A stretch of DNA of 64,000 nucleotides from Solicoccozyma terricola (taxonomy: Eukaryota; Basidiomycota; Tremellomycetes; Filobasidiales; Piskurozymaceae): assembly GCA_001600875.1 (NCBI GenBank), contig BCLD01000001.1, positions 430,162-494,161 on the forward strand. The letters run 5' to 3'. The position numbers and the translations under genes were made by a program. Below, piece after piece: positions 34,249 through 45,203 of the stretch. Below the pieces are notes generated by a model, which was not told the DNA's origin, made no database searches, and was given only the letters and a program-made list of their open reading frames with translations. Position 1 is the first letter of the stretch, and each line of letters starts with the position of its first letter.

Positions 34249-35416
34249 ATGTCCAACCCCATATTCACATTCATCCTCTCCATCTTCGTCGTCCTCATCT
34301 CCCTCTCCACCTCCCTCCACTCCTCTCCGTTCCCTCCACCATCATCTCTCACACCAAACACATCCCCGAAAGCGCTCATCCTCACAGCTCATCCGGATGA
34401 TGAATGCATGTTCTTTGGACCCGTTATTAGGGGTTTGATCAAGGAAGGATGGGAGATTGAGGCGTTGTGTGTATCTGTCGGTGGGTGTTTCGCGTTCGCA
34501 CGGCGTTGAGGTGATTAAAATTTCCGTAGGATAGCTGATCAGTGCCGCGAGATTGATATCGCGTAACGGAACACTAGGTGATGTAAATGGTCTAGGACAA
34601 ACGAGATCACAAGAATTACTTGAATCTTATGCCGTACTTGGAGTTCCTGCTGAGCGTGTCAAAGTCCTCAACCATTCGTGAGTGGTATCCCGTCTCTCTG
34701 CGAGAAAAATTAGGGTTTCCATCGATGACTGAATACTTGGGAAATTTGGGGATTTGGTTAGCAAATTGCAAGACGGGATGGAACAGGTTTGGGATATCAA
34801 TCTTATTACGGATCTTGTGGTTGAACATGTGGCTGAAAGACCTGTTGATATCGTACGTTCGCCCTTTTGCATATTTCCTTGTGAATTTTTCCAACTTGGA
34901 ATCAGAACTAAACGAACTCAACCCCCCCCCCGGCTTCTGCTTCCTCAGATCATCTCATTCGATAATCTTGGTATTTCTTCTCATCCAAACCACATCGCCC
35001 TCTCCCACTCCCTACCTCTCATCCAAAATCGCTTAAACGGAATCAAAACATATTCACTCAAATCAATCTCCACACTCAACAAATACACTGGTTTCTTCGG
35101 TGTTTTATACACAATGTTACAAGAAGGTTCCGATTTACTCTTGGAACAACTTTACGTTTGGAATACTGCATTTTACGCATATCTTAATAACGTACCATCA
35201 GATAAAACTTCAACACCATTATCATGGTCGTCTCTCATGGCGAATAAGGTTGTTAAATCACATTCGTTCATATCTACTCCTTCAGAATACTTGGTTACTG
35301 TTAGGGCAATGTTGAAGCATGATAGTCAAATGGTTTGGTTCAGGTGGTTGAATTTGGTTTCGTCGAAATGTATGTGGATGGGAGAGTTGGAGGAGGTAGG
35401 AGGAGAAACAATGTAA
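34249..35416 (+). CDS. GPI12: N-acetylglucosaminyl-phosphatidylinositol de-N-acetylase (PIG-L)
   Basis: Second step of GPI-anchor synthesis: removes the acetyl group from GlcNAc-PI on the ER membrane. Four exons, about 34249-34480, 34578-34677, 34762-34852 and 34949-35416. An N-terminal membrane anchor (IFTFILSIFVVLISLST) precedes the catalytic core. Metal-binding motif AHPDDECMFFGPVI, then GDVNGLGQTRSQELLES, VERVKVLNHS-type strand, and the second motif in SFDNLGISSHPNHIALSHS, where the His residues complete the metal site. The C-terminal part ends FRWLNLVSSKCMWMGELEE. Length (about 295 aa) is normal. Confidence 0.93.
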
Positions 35417-35856
35417 AAACGGGGTTTTGTGGTCGGTGGGAAAAGAGGAAAAGACAAGGAATAGGGGGAGAAAGGAAAAAAAAAAACCGCAGAATCGGAT
35501 TCGGGAGTTCGAGAAGTGAATTAATACGGGAGTTCGAAAAGTGAATAATAATTTGGGAGGACGTTTTTACTTGTTTTATTCAATAAAGATATGTTGAGTG
35601 AACGTCGTCCACGTTGCTCCGATCGTGTATAGACTGCCAATCCCTCCTCATGCCTCGATACGACGACCACCACCTGTCAATGAGCCCAATACCCCCGCAT
35701 TCATAGAACATGTTGAGAGACAATCTATCCCATCTCCCTCACAGCAATCGACGCGTCTCAACCCCACGAACTCGACTACAGTTCAGTTTTGGAAGGTACC
35801 CGCTATTCCTTCCACTTTCCCACAAACAACATCATCTCATCGCATCGCATCGCATC

Positions 35857-37683
35857 ATGCCAGATCTCACGTCTCGTTCCGGATTCCCAATGTATGAAAT
35901 GTTTCCTCGACGACCGGATACGGGAACGCCAATGCCACTTCCCACCAAGCAGAAATCGGTGGCGGCGACTACGGGCAGGGGAGAGCACGACTTGCAGTAT
36001 GATGGTCGTGGAGCGTTTGGGTTCGGTGGTGGTGGCGGTGGTGGCGTCGGCGGCGGCGGCGGCGGTAGATCTAGTACGGGAGAATTGAGCGTTGGAGGCA
36101 TCTTAGCGATCAAATCATCGATAGCAGGTAGGTAATAACTTTCCCCCCGTTTTCTTCGGTGGCGACACGATCACAAACTGATTACAACATGAATTGTCTC
36201 GTAGAGCTTTCGAAACAAGTGACATTGTTGAGAGAGGAAGTCAAGGAAGTCAAGGTTGATATCGCCGTGATCAGTACCAAACCACCCTGTCTTACGATCG
36301 AACAGATAGAAGACACTTTGCGGAATACATGTGAGGATCATCAAACCCGTAGCACCGGGATATTTGTCTAATCTAAACGTTGGACGTTACGCACTCAGTA
36401 TCTCCATCTCTCAATCATCTCTTCAATAGAATCGGCGAACACGTTACCAAACTCAATCAATCCTTACCGTTGGTCGTAGCTTCTCATCTCGCTCCGTTGT
36501 TACCAAAAGATACCGATAATGTCATCAAGGATGTTCAGCTCTATTTGGTAGAGGCGGAGAAAGGACAAAAGGCTTCAGAGGTCAGTGCAAAAAATAATAA
36601 TCTCTGGTAGCTGCAGCCAGGAGAAATATTGAATAGGCTCAAAATCACGCACAGGCTCTTCATCCTCTTCTCACTCATATCCTTACCCTTCTCACTCCGC
36701 TGACTGCTCTCACAACTACGACCACCTCCCTCACTACCAAACTCGACACCACTCTCACCTCCATCTCCAACGATTCAGAGTCCCGAGACGTGCTCAAACA
36801 ATCGCTGGACAATTCATTGAGATTGTTCGGCTCTAATCTCCTGCGTAGAGATGAGAGTCTGGCAAAGGTGGCAAAGGAAAGTAGAACCGAGTTGAAGGGT
36901 GAGATTGCAGAGGTTATGGGGAAACTTTCCAGACAGGACGAGAAAGTGGAAGAGTTGATGAGTTTCATAAGGGAGATGAAAGGGATTCTAGGGCAGATGA
37001 CAGGAGGACATGTGGCAGCGATTGACGAGGTCGAACTAAAGAGGGCGGAAGAGAAAGGGCAAGAGGCGATCTACCAGAACGGAATGAAGGAACCGGTTTC
37101 GTTGAGTTTAGTGACGGATAATAAGACAGAACAAGAAGAGGTGACATCGAATGTATCGACCTTGAATGGTCTACCAATCCCAGCAGAGGGAGAGAACACG
37201 ACCACGGAGACTACAGGATCTACTACAGCGCAAGGGCTCATCGAACCGCCTCCGATCATCATGCTCCTGACAGATGTTACCTCGGCCGACGAGGAAGGAG
37301 CCGTTGTCGCCACCAGCTCTCTTCAACTGCCGAAGTCAAATCAACTCAACCACAACAAAGTCGTCAAAAGGACTCGCAGCAATCCAAACGCGGGCGAAAA
37401 GATAAACGACCGACCTGCTGAGCCCATTCGTTGTCAGGACGCGGAGGATGTTGGCGAGGTCTCGAAGAGGTTGATGGGCTTGAGGAAGAGAAAGGAGAAA
37501 GACAATGATGAGGGAATTGTAGGTTATCACCAGACAGAATGTCGAGTATCGTCACTGATGCAGCCCAAACACCTTTCACAGCCCGCGCCACAAGCTCGTT
37601 CCACCCGTCGAAGGATCTCCCTTAGTCCAGAGGTGGAATCTCCAGAAGAACCGCTCTACGTACCTTCTGAGGGCGCGGCGTGA
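35857..37683 (+). CDS. Unknown coiled-coil protein
   Basis: I do not recognise it. Four exons (about 35857-36127, 36205-36331, 36399-36580, then 36636 or 36655 to 37683) join in frame. The N-terminus MPDLTSRSGFPMYEMFPR leads to a glycine run (36019-36066) and the segment ELSVGGILAIKSSIAELSKQ. Coiled coil follows (TLLREEVKEVKVDIAVIS; later KESRTELKGEIAEVMGKLS and VEELMSFIREMKGILG). The tail is disordered and basic/acidic mixed, with RSTRRRISLSPEVESPEEP near the end. The last intron has two possible acceptors 18 bases apart (AATAG and ACAG), both in frame. A nuclear or cytoskeletal structural protein is likely, by inference. Confidence 0.55.
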
Positions 37684-37736
37684 ACTTCGGTATGAAGTAT
37701 CGTTCGCGTTGGATACAGGTACCCCATGGCAAATGA

Positions 37737-40711
37737 CTACGACGAGTCCTTGGGCTTGGCGGTGAAAAATGCCTTGATGCCATCCGGCGCCTTCCTTTTG
37801 ACTTTCACAGATTTGACGGGTCTGCTTGAGGTCGAAGCTGACGCATTACCGTTGTTGCCATTAGAAGACCGCTCTTCCAAGTGTAAGTCTCGAGCGAAGT
37901 GATAGTCTCCATGCTCTTGTCTGAGGCCTTGGAGACGGAGTTCAGCAGCCTGCTCTTCGAGATGACTTTCCCCAACGACTTGAAAATTGACCCGCAACGT
38001 CTTCTGACACCGCGGACATTGCCAAGAGGTTGATGGGTCTTGTTGATCGGACCTCGAGTCGCGTTCCTTCTCATCTTCGTCGAGAAGGGAAACGGGTTCG
38101 CGATCGTGTATTTTCCTTCGCTTTCCCGACGGTTCGACAGAAGTCGAACGATCTCGCCTCGTGGTCTTCGTAGCACTCGCACCGGGAGCAAAGAAGCCCT
38201 CAATGCCCTTCTGCCCGCCTTCGAGGCGCTCAAGGTTGTTGAAGCTCAGAGCCAGCTGTGTGGGAAAAGACGAAAATGTTAAGACAGCTATTCAGACCGA
38301 TCTCCCAATGATTCCGACTCACGTTGTTAAACTTCATGCCAGCGGAAGGGTTTCCGGTCGACCGAGTCATGGGCTCTGTCACTTCGTCCCACAGCTTGTG
38401 GGCATACTTTGCAATGTACTCAGTCGTCAGATTCCGTGTGAACGGGAAAGCAGTCTGCCGTGATCGAGAAGATTCAAACCCTACAAGACATGGAGTCAGA
38501 AAACGAAAGACTCGATCACGCCCATCTCAAGAGGTCGTTTACCTTGTCTAGTGCCAAGGACCAGCGTCTTAGGCCAAAGTCCTTCCGTAATTTCCCGTGC
38601 ATCTCGCAATCGCACATAGAGTTCTCCTGCAAGGATGGTCAGCCAGTGATAGCCTCCTTCCCGCGTGGTGACAGAGGGTTGTATGTTCTTGGAAGCCAGC
38701 ATTGACTTCACAGCCGTGCGTTCCTTGACTGAAACAGGATGTCAGCATCGAGTCTCACCGTACTGAAGGATAAATCGGCTACAATACTCACCCTCAGTTA
38801 GGTCGATTCCCCGCAATATGTTCCAGACCCATATAGATTCTTCTCCGAACTTGCTTTGCATCTCATCGAGGGGCACAGTGCTGTCATCAGTAGTATATCG
38901 TCAGTTTCTGAGGACGCAAAGTGAGATGACGGTCGACTTACAGCATGTCGCCGACCGTTCCAGCACCATATTCCGAAGCCATTGCTCCACCCAGCTTGCC
39001 GCCGAGGAACCGGATTTTCGTGAAAGGCAAAGGGTTCAAGAACGCTGGAACAGCCGCTTGTCGCAGGATCGTCTGTGGTCGAACAGGAACGCTCAGCCAA
39101 TCGCTGACATACACCGTGTGAGAATACTCACCTGGGCATTTGGCTTTTTCCACCCAGAGCACAGCTGTAAAGCCATGGTGTCATTCAGCGAACGTTCAGG
39201 CAAAAGTGAAGATTCATCCTGACCTTCGCCAGAGTTTTGTTGTGTGCGACACCCTGCAGCAGTAATCACGTCAAATGTTGAAATTGGTCACAGCTACGCT
39301 TTGACTCACTGCAGAGCAAGTGTATCCAAGTCGCTTATGTACCTCTGCACGGATCTTCGCCATGAGCTCTGCTCCACAACACAGCGCGTAATCCTCCCAA
39401 CCTCCAACCTCTTCTTCCCCACTGTCCTCGTCCTCCTGTCCATTTCCGTCCGCGTCAGACTTGTCACCCTTCTCGCCTTTGACGGGAAAAATATTTCCAG
39501 CTGCGGACCAACTGATCGGAGGCGGTGGAGGAAGGGCAGTATCTATGCCGTGCGGAGCATCAGGTGGGACATTGCTGAGGTGTGGATGCCGAAAGAGAAT
39601 CTCGCGGAGTGTGAGAGCTGTTAGATCGAGGAATGCTTCATCGATGGATGCTTTCTCTTGAGATAGAGAAAAAAAACTATCAGCTTGGTGCAGATTCATG
39701 CAAAAGAACCCTGCTTGCTCACCGACTTCTCCTTCCGTTACCATCTCCTTGAACACGGCGATAATCTTTTGTGATTCTCGCCTATACGGATCCAATGACA
39801 CCTGTGAACAACCTCCTTTAGAACGCTCGCCATACCTTGAGTGCTGCACTGTTAGTCACCTTATGAGTTTTCGAATCGACCTCTCCCCAATACCCAGGCT
39901 CCACATCGCCAGGTCGGACTGTTTGAGCGGTGGATCAGCCCTGTAATCGCAATCACAGAATTATGGCGCACCACCTACATGTAGCAACATGGACCGTCTG
40001 AAGATGGGGACACCGTTTCTTCGCTTCATTCACCTGTGCACATATACGCTTAAGGATTGGCCAAAGCTAGACGATAATTGACTGGGCACTGAGCCGTTTT
40101 ACTCACATCCATATGTCTAGTGATACCAAATTTCCTAGCAGGATAGTTCACTGCAATCTAATTGCATGTCGACTCAATTCCCATCAGCTGATTTCGTCCG
40201 AGGTACAACTCCAATCGATCTCACCAGACCAGACCACTGTTGCACGCAGACAGGTTGATCTTCAGGCAGATTCAATCTGACCATTTCGAACTCTGCAGCG
40301 AAGAGGTTGTGAGTTGAGCACAAATTCACAAGGAATAAATTGCATACATACGAGCATATGCAGCATCGATATCGCAATGAGCCACAACTCGGCTGTTTGA
40401 TAGGTAGGAATAATCAATCAATGTGCTATGCGTTGCAGCGAATACGACCTCACAGCGGATTGCTAGCGGGAAGTGCAGAGCAGTTGGTCAGTTGGTGTCA
40501 GCATCAAGGCAAGGAGCGGCCTTCCAGATATTCTCACTTGACGGTCATCGCCTGAGAGCTCAACAGATGCCTGCATTCCGTGACAACATCAGCGTCGAGG
40601 TGTCTCGAAGTGCTCGACTTGGAAAGTGTCGATGTACCTGTAGGTTATCACAGGTCTCCCAGACGGCGTCGACTGTGCCGTACGCCGACTTGGACCCGCT
40701 ATAGCATTCAT
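37737..40711 (-). CDS. RAD30: DNA polymerase eta (Y-family)
   Basis: Translesion polymerase that copies past UV-induced cyclobutane dimers in the nucleus. N-terminal exons: MNAIAGPSRRTAQ with PVITYRHLLSSQAMTV, a 9-base exon, then LRVVAHCDIDAAYAQFEMVR with catalytic Asp residues. The palm continues with AVNYPARKFGITR, CPHLQTVHV, DPYRRESQKI and EKASIDEAFLDLT. An acidic insert follows in the palm (GNGQEDEDSGEEE, about 60 residues). Then come GYTCSAGVAHNKTLAKL, helix-hairpin-helix FLGGKLGGAMASEYGAGTVG, and the little-finger region TRSTGNPSAGMKFNNLALSF. The C-terminus carries a UBZ-like finger (WQCPRCQKTL to EHGDYHFARDLHL) and a PCNA-binding motif (GIKAFFTAKPK). Starts at the ATG at 40711. Confidence 0.93.
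40454..40462 (-). other. 9-base coding microexon of the polymerase eta gene
   Basis: CAATCCGCT, flanked by an AG acceptor (CCCGCTAG) and a GTGAGG donor on the minus strand. It supplies the Asn-Pro-Leu that precedes RVVAHCDID, a conserved position in fungal polymerase eta, and is needed for the correct phase on both sides. Confidence 0.65.
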
Positions 40712-41009
40712 GACGGAGATTGCAGGGGGCTTCGCTTCACACCTCAACCTTGCAGCCCATGCCGTTGGTTGATGTGATGTGATGCGATGGAACGAACCGT
40801 GAATTTCTCAAGTGGACCATTAATTACTCAGGGCTTGTTTACAAACTCGCGTCACCGGGGACAGGCAGGCATCGATCAGCCTAGGTCTTCCCATCGTGAA
40901 TGGCTCGCCATGGGCCAGGTCGCAAACAAACATATGCAGGAAGCCACCGGGAAATGCAATGATATATGGTATGACATGATGCGCACAGGTCTGTATGGGG
41001 TACACCTTC

Positions 41010-41461
41010 TCAGAAGTCCTGTCAGTTCAGTACGAGTAGGGCAATGTCTCCATCAGCTCAATCCTCCCCTTCGAGCCTATCGACATCCACAAGACGCTCA
41101 CCGTCACCCTTCCGGAATACTGCCAGTCTCCATCCCCAGCCAAAAATGGATCCTTCTTTGGACCACCTTGTTCACCAGTCTTTGGATTCACATCACCTTC
41201 GAAATCCGCCTTGGGTGTCCGTCTGAGATCGCGATGCTCCAGCTGGTCTGCCGGTTGGTTGGCTAGTGGGGTACCCCCCACGGTTGATGCTGCTTTGACA
41301 AGGGCCTCAAATTCAGCTTGGTCTGCTTTGGGAAGAGGAGGCGGACCTGGTCGAGAGATTGGGGGTGGGCGAGGTGCGAAGCGGATGGCGCAGGTTGAAA
41401 ATGTACGATTTGGGACTGCGTGCATTCGGCAGCGCGAGCGTGTTGCTGCGATGAACGACAT
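41010..41461 (-). CDS. SDH8: Succinate dehydrogenase assembly factor 4
   Basis: Mitochondrial matrix chaperone (SDHAF4, DUF1674) that binds flavinated Sdh1 and helps its assembly with Sdh2. The N-terminus MSFIAATRSRCRMHAVPNR is Arg/Ser-rich and lacks acids, typical of a mitochondrial presequence. The conserved C-terminal core reads KADFEGDVNPKTGEQGGPKK and GDWQYSGRVT. A short second exon (about 41018-41010) adds the two invariant last residues DF and the stop; without splicing the reading runs on into non-family sequence. Length about 135 aa. Tandem with polymerase eta, which starts about 300 bases downstream. Confidence 0.9.
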
Positions 41462-41654
41462 GGTCTTCCTCCGAGTGACCCTTATGCAGCGTGTTGATGT
41501 TGAGAGGTTGATATCAGATCCAAGTCAGGTTGCTGGTGGAAGCTTGCCACCATCCGACTTTTGAACGAGATCGCCCGATTCAGGCACGTGACGTTACAGA
41601 AGACTGCCATCGATCGTAATTACAACTCGAGCCTATAGATACCCCTTCTTTCTG

Positions 41655-44313
41655 CTACAACTCAATCAGCAGCGCCTCCTTCGGCTGTTCTTTGATCACT
41701 TGTTTCTGCGGTTCCGGCAAGGTCGCGGTCGGAGCATCGGGGAAGGCAGGGAAGGACTGTTGAGCGTTCCATGGATTAGGTGGTGCTGCCTGCGTCGGGG
41801 TCGGCGCAGAGGGGTACTGCGGTGCATATGTTGCATAGGATGGATATTGTTCTGCAGGTCGAGGAGATGACGGTGAAGGTTCCTGCTGTTCGTGTGCAGG
41901 TTGATAAGATTGTGGGAACTGAGCGTGCTGCTGCGGTGGCGGCAGCGTAGCAGGAGCTTGATATTGTTCTGCATGCCCATCGAACTGAGCCCGTTCCCGG
42001 GGAGGAGACGAGGCGTGCTGAGGTGGGTAATTCAATGAAGTTTGTCGTTGAGGGTCGTGTCGTTGGGACGGCGGTGAGGTAGGTACAGACATCTGACGGT
42101 CTGGAGGAGCACGCCATTGCTGTTCCGCGTATGGGTCGGAGGCGTACGGCGTCGGTTGACCGGGGGGAAGCGAAGGATACATCGACTGCGTTTGCGGTGG
42201 CGAGTATGTCTGCGCGGATTGACTAGGTTGACTAGGCTGTTGTTGTGGAGTGTAAGGGCTCATCCCATATGCCATCGGCGGGGCGTGTTGAGGGTATCCA
42301 TTCGCATGTGCGTACGTTTCAGGTGGTGCGTAACCGTACTGCGGCATGGGCGGCATACCAGATGGTTGCGCTGGGTATGGTCGATGCCCGTATTGAGCAG
42401 AAGCAGCTTCGCGCCTCGCTCGGTCTTCCTCGGCTTGTCGCCGAGCGAAAGCGTCTTGTTCGGTCAAAAGACCGTCGTATCGCTTAATTGCCATCATGAG
42501 TCGATCGTGCATCTCGGAGAGCATTTCTGGTCAGGGAAGAAAGGTCAGTTGGTTGATCTGTAAAAGGTCTTCATGCACAGTATCGCTCACGCTGCTTCGT
42601 GCCCTTCTCTTCGATGTTTCGCAGCAGCTTGCCACTCAACATCTGCGCTTGTGAATGCAGCGCATGAGCATGTGGAAACCGCCTCAAATCCTGATCGCCA
42701 AACCCAGCAGCATGGTCGATCGTTTGAGCGAAAGTTAAGAGAGTCTCCGCTTCCCGTGTTGAGAGATCGTACGTCGGTAAAGGCTGAAAGATGGCCACAT
42801 TGTCAGCTAAGGAGTACGAATGTATGACAGAGCCATCGACCGAAATCACTTTGAACTCCAGCTCCTCTTCCTCTCCCGGTGCAGTTGGTCGGATCTTCTC
42901 CATCTCCGCCAAACTCGCTTGAATTGCCAATCTGAACTCCTCATCTTCCTCATCTCCATCGGCATCCGTTCCCTCAAGCTTGCGTCCCGTCATTGGTTCA
43001 GAAGGTACGTAACCTGTTCGGTGTGATGGATGACTTTCTGCCAAGGACAAAGCGATCGCTCGTTGGAGATCCGCATCGAGGTCTTGAGCGGACCGAGGTG
43101 TGCGTTTGGAAGGAACAGGTGGAGTGTTGGGATCATTTCTGAATTGGAAGCATATTTGTCAGTTCAGATTTCCTCCGCTTCGGATAGGAACAATGACGAC
43201 CTCACTTGCTGGTTGGTACATTCTTTCCAGCCTTCCCCCAGCATCCCTCACAGACCCTGACTTCCTGCACGATTCCCAAAGCAGGCAGTGCCATCATTTT
43301 GCTACTGCACGCCTGGTCGAAAACCAATCCACAATTCCGGCAATGATGTTTTCGATTCGTGAATGTGAAAGCGGTTCGACAGCGCATACAAGAGTCGGAA
43401 TCGATCCATGTGGGTGGAGTGGCGGTTGTAAGGAGGTGAGAAGGGATGGAAGTGGGCGGTGGTGGGAATGAGATGCCTTCAGCGAGGTAAGAAAAGAAAG
43501 GAGGAGTCAGGTCAATCCTGGACGTGCGGACATGAAATTACCACTCACCTTGATTCTTGAGTTCCCGATACATCTCTGGAAGATAGCTCAGTTCCCTTTT
43601 GGATTCGAAAGCAATTGCCCATTGTTGGAACAACTTGATGGCGAGTTCCCGGACTTGAGGGTTGGTTGACTGTCATGGTGCACAGTGAGATTGTTTGAAC
43701 CAGGTCAGTAATGCGTATATCGAGCTGATCGTCGAAAACTTACAGGCGATTTGATAACTCCCATCATCTCGTCCACGAATTCCTTGCTCGCTATCTCTTG
43801 GAGGAAGTGGTCTCCACCATTTTTGATGCAGGTATCAATGAGCTGCAAGGTGAATAATGCGAGCGTCAGGATTTGCATAGGCTTTCGAAAAAGCGTATTG
43901 AAGCAGTCCACTAATCAGCAACACTCACTCCCATAGCACTCATCTGTACCCTTCCGTTCTTGCTCCCCAGCCTCGATTTCAGGCTCTGCATCGCCGGTTT
44001 GGCGGGTACAGTCTTTGATCGAATGAGATCGCATATCTCTAGGTTGAGAGCTATGTCTTCGGAGTCTGGCCATGGAAGGTTCAAAGGGGATGTTGCTTTC
44101 TCTGTGTTTGGAAAGTTGGGATTGTATCGATACGACGTGGAGGTTGAAGTAGTGTAGGATTGCAGGAAGGATGAGCGGCATGTCAGTTGACGCCCCGTTT
44201 TCGACGACAAGCTCCCCAGGATCAGACAACGGAGCGCCGATGGACCAACACTCACCAACCAGCTCCTCGTAGTGCGGATTAGTCGCACTCATCCATGATA
44301 TCCAAGACGTCAT
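41655..44313 (-). CDS. VPS27: ESCRT-0 subunit Vps27
   Basis: Recruits ubiquitinated membrane proteins and ESCRT-I to endosomes. Starts [19 protein letters not shown], a VHS domain continuing with [37 protein letters not shown] and [19 protein letters not shown] finger follows, with [20 protein letters not shown] and [12 protein letters not shown], including the PI3P-binding RKHHCR core. Two ubiquitin-interacting motifs are visible ([12 protein letters not shown], and [13 protein letters not shown]). Next is a helical GAT-like segment ([19 protein letters not shown]). The long Pro/Gln/Tyr-rich tail contains PxPP-type repeats and ends EALLIEL, a clathrin box. About six exons. The first intron lies between EELV and EKATS. 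Confidence 0.95.
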
Positions 44314-45203
44314 GGTGGCGATGGTTGAGGATGCGCTGCCAACTCAGCTTGCGTTTGTGTGGCCTTCCGCCGATGAAGCGATGTTGATTTCTGGCTTGCC
44401 GCTGGGAGCTGCTCCCTCCTCACCGTGCAGAGTGATCGGCAGAGACTGTGTGTGATGTCGTGAAGCTTGGGGACGACCTGAATGCGTCTTCCATGGCCTT
44501 TGAACATGATCCGTCATCCCACTGACTTGGCCCATCCCATCCCGGCCTCCAGCCTCCACTGTCCCGTCGTGAGAAAAGTGCGAGTGGACCGGGGGTCGGT
44601 GGCCAACTCAACCAGCAAACACCAATCCAATCTTGACCTCCCTCCCCTATCAATCACCAATACAAAAGGGTCGACGGCGTACCCACTTATTTACCACACC
44701 CAGTCCTTCTGTGCTGGCTCCAGTGGTATCAAATCATACGTTTCCGCGTAGACCGAACAGGAAATCCGGTTCTTCGACGACGACGACGACGACAGAGTGG
44801 AGCACAAACTGCTGCGCGAGGAACACAGATCCATCCATAGAAGAAAGGAACGCAGTCGGATCTCTTCATTGAGAAAACTGTTGCGAGCTTGAGTGGATTA
44901 GGGAGGTGCAATAACTGGTGCTTGGTTCTGGACCTGGTCAAGAGCAGACGTTGAAAAAAGGGAAGACAAAAAAAATTCAAAACACTTGAAGAAACTTGGA
45001 AGCAGACGACTTTACGAATCAACCACGGACGATTTGGATAGCTCTTTTCAAGCTCATCTACTTCTTCTGGTACTTTGACCACTCAGTGACGTTGCTGGTG
45101 TCATTTCAGGACCCGTTGTCGAGTTCACCGACTCTTGATAAGTCACCGCACGGAAACCTCAAATCTTTCATTCCCATCGATTACTCGCTCGAGCTCCTTT
45201 CAT
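44314..45203. other. Divergent promoter region between VPS27 and RPB1
   Basis: About 890 bases with no convincing gene. A minus-strand open frame of 117 codons at 44729-45082 lacks family similarity and crosses simple CGA repeats. It should hold promoters and 5' leaders for both flanking genes. Confidence 0.4.

Noticed and set aside
41655..42564. Several Arg-rich frames opposite the Vps27 tail
   Set aside because: Shadows of the Pro/Gln/Tyr-rich low-complexity tail on the minus strand.
44729..45082. 117-codon minus-strand frame in the VPS27-RPB1 promoter region
   Set aside because: Composition is not coding-like, it includes simple CGA repeats, and there is no similarity to any family I know.
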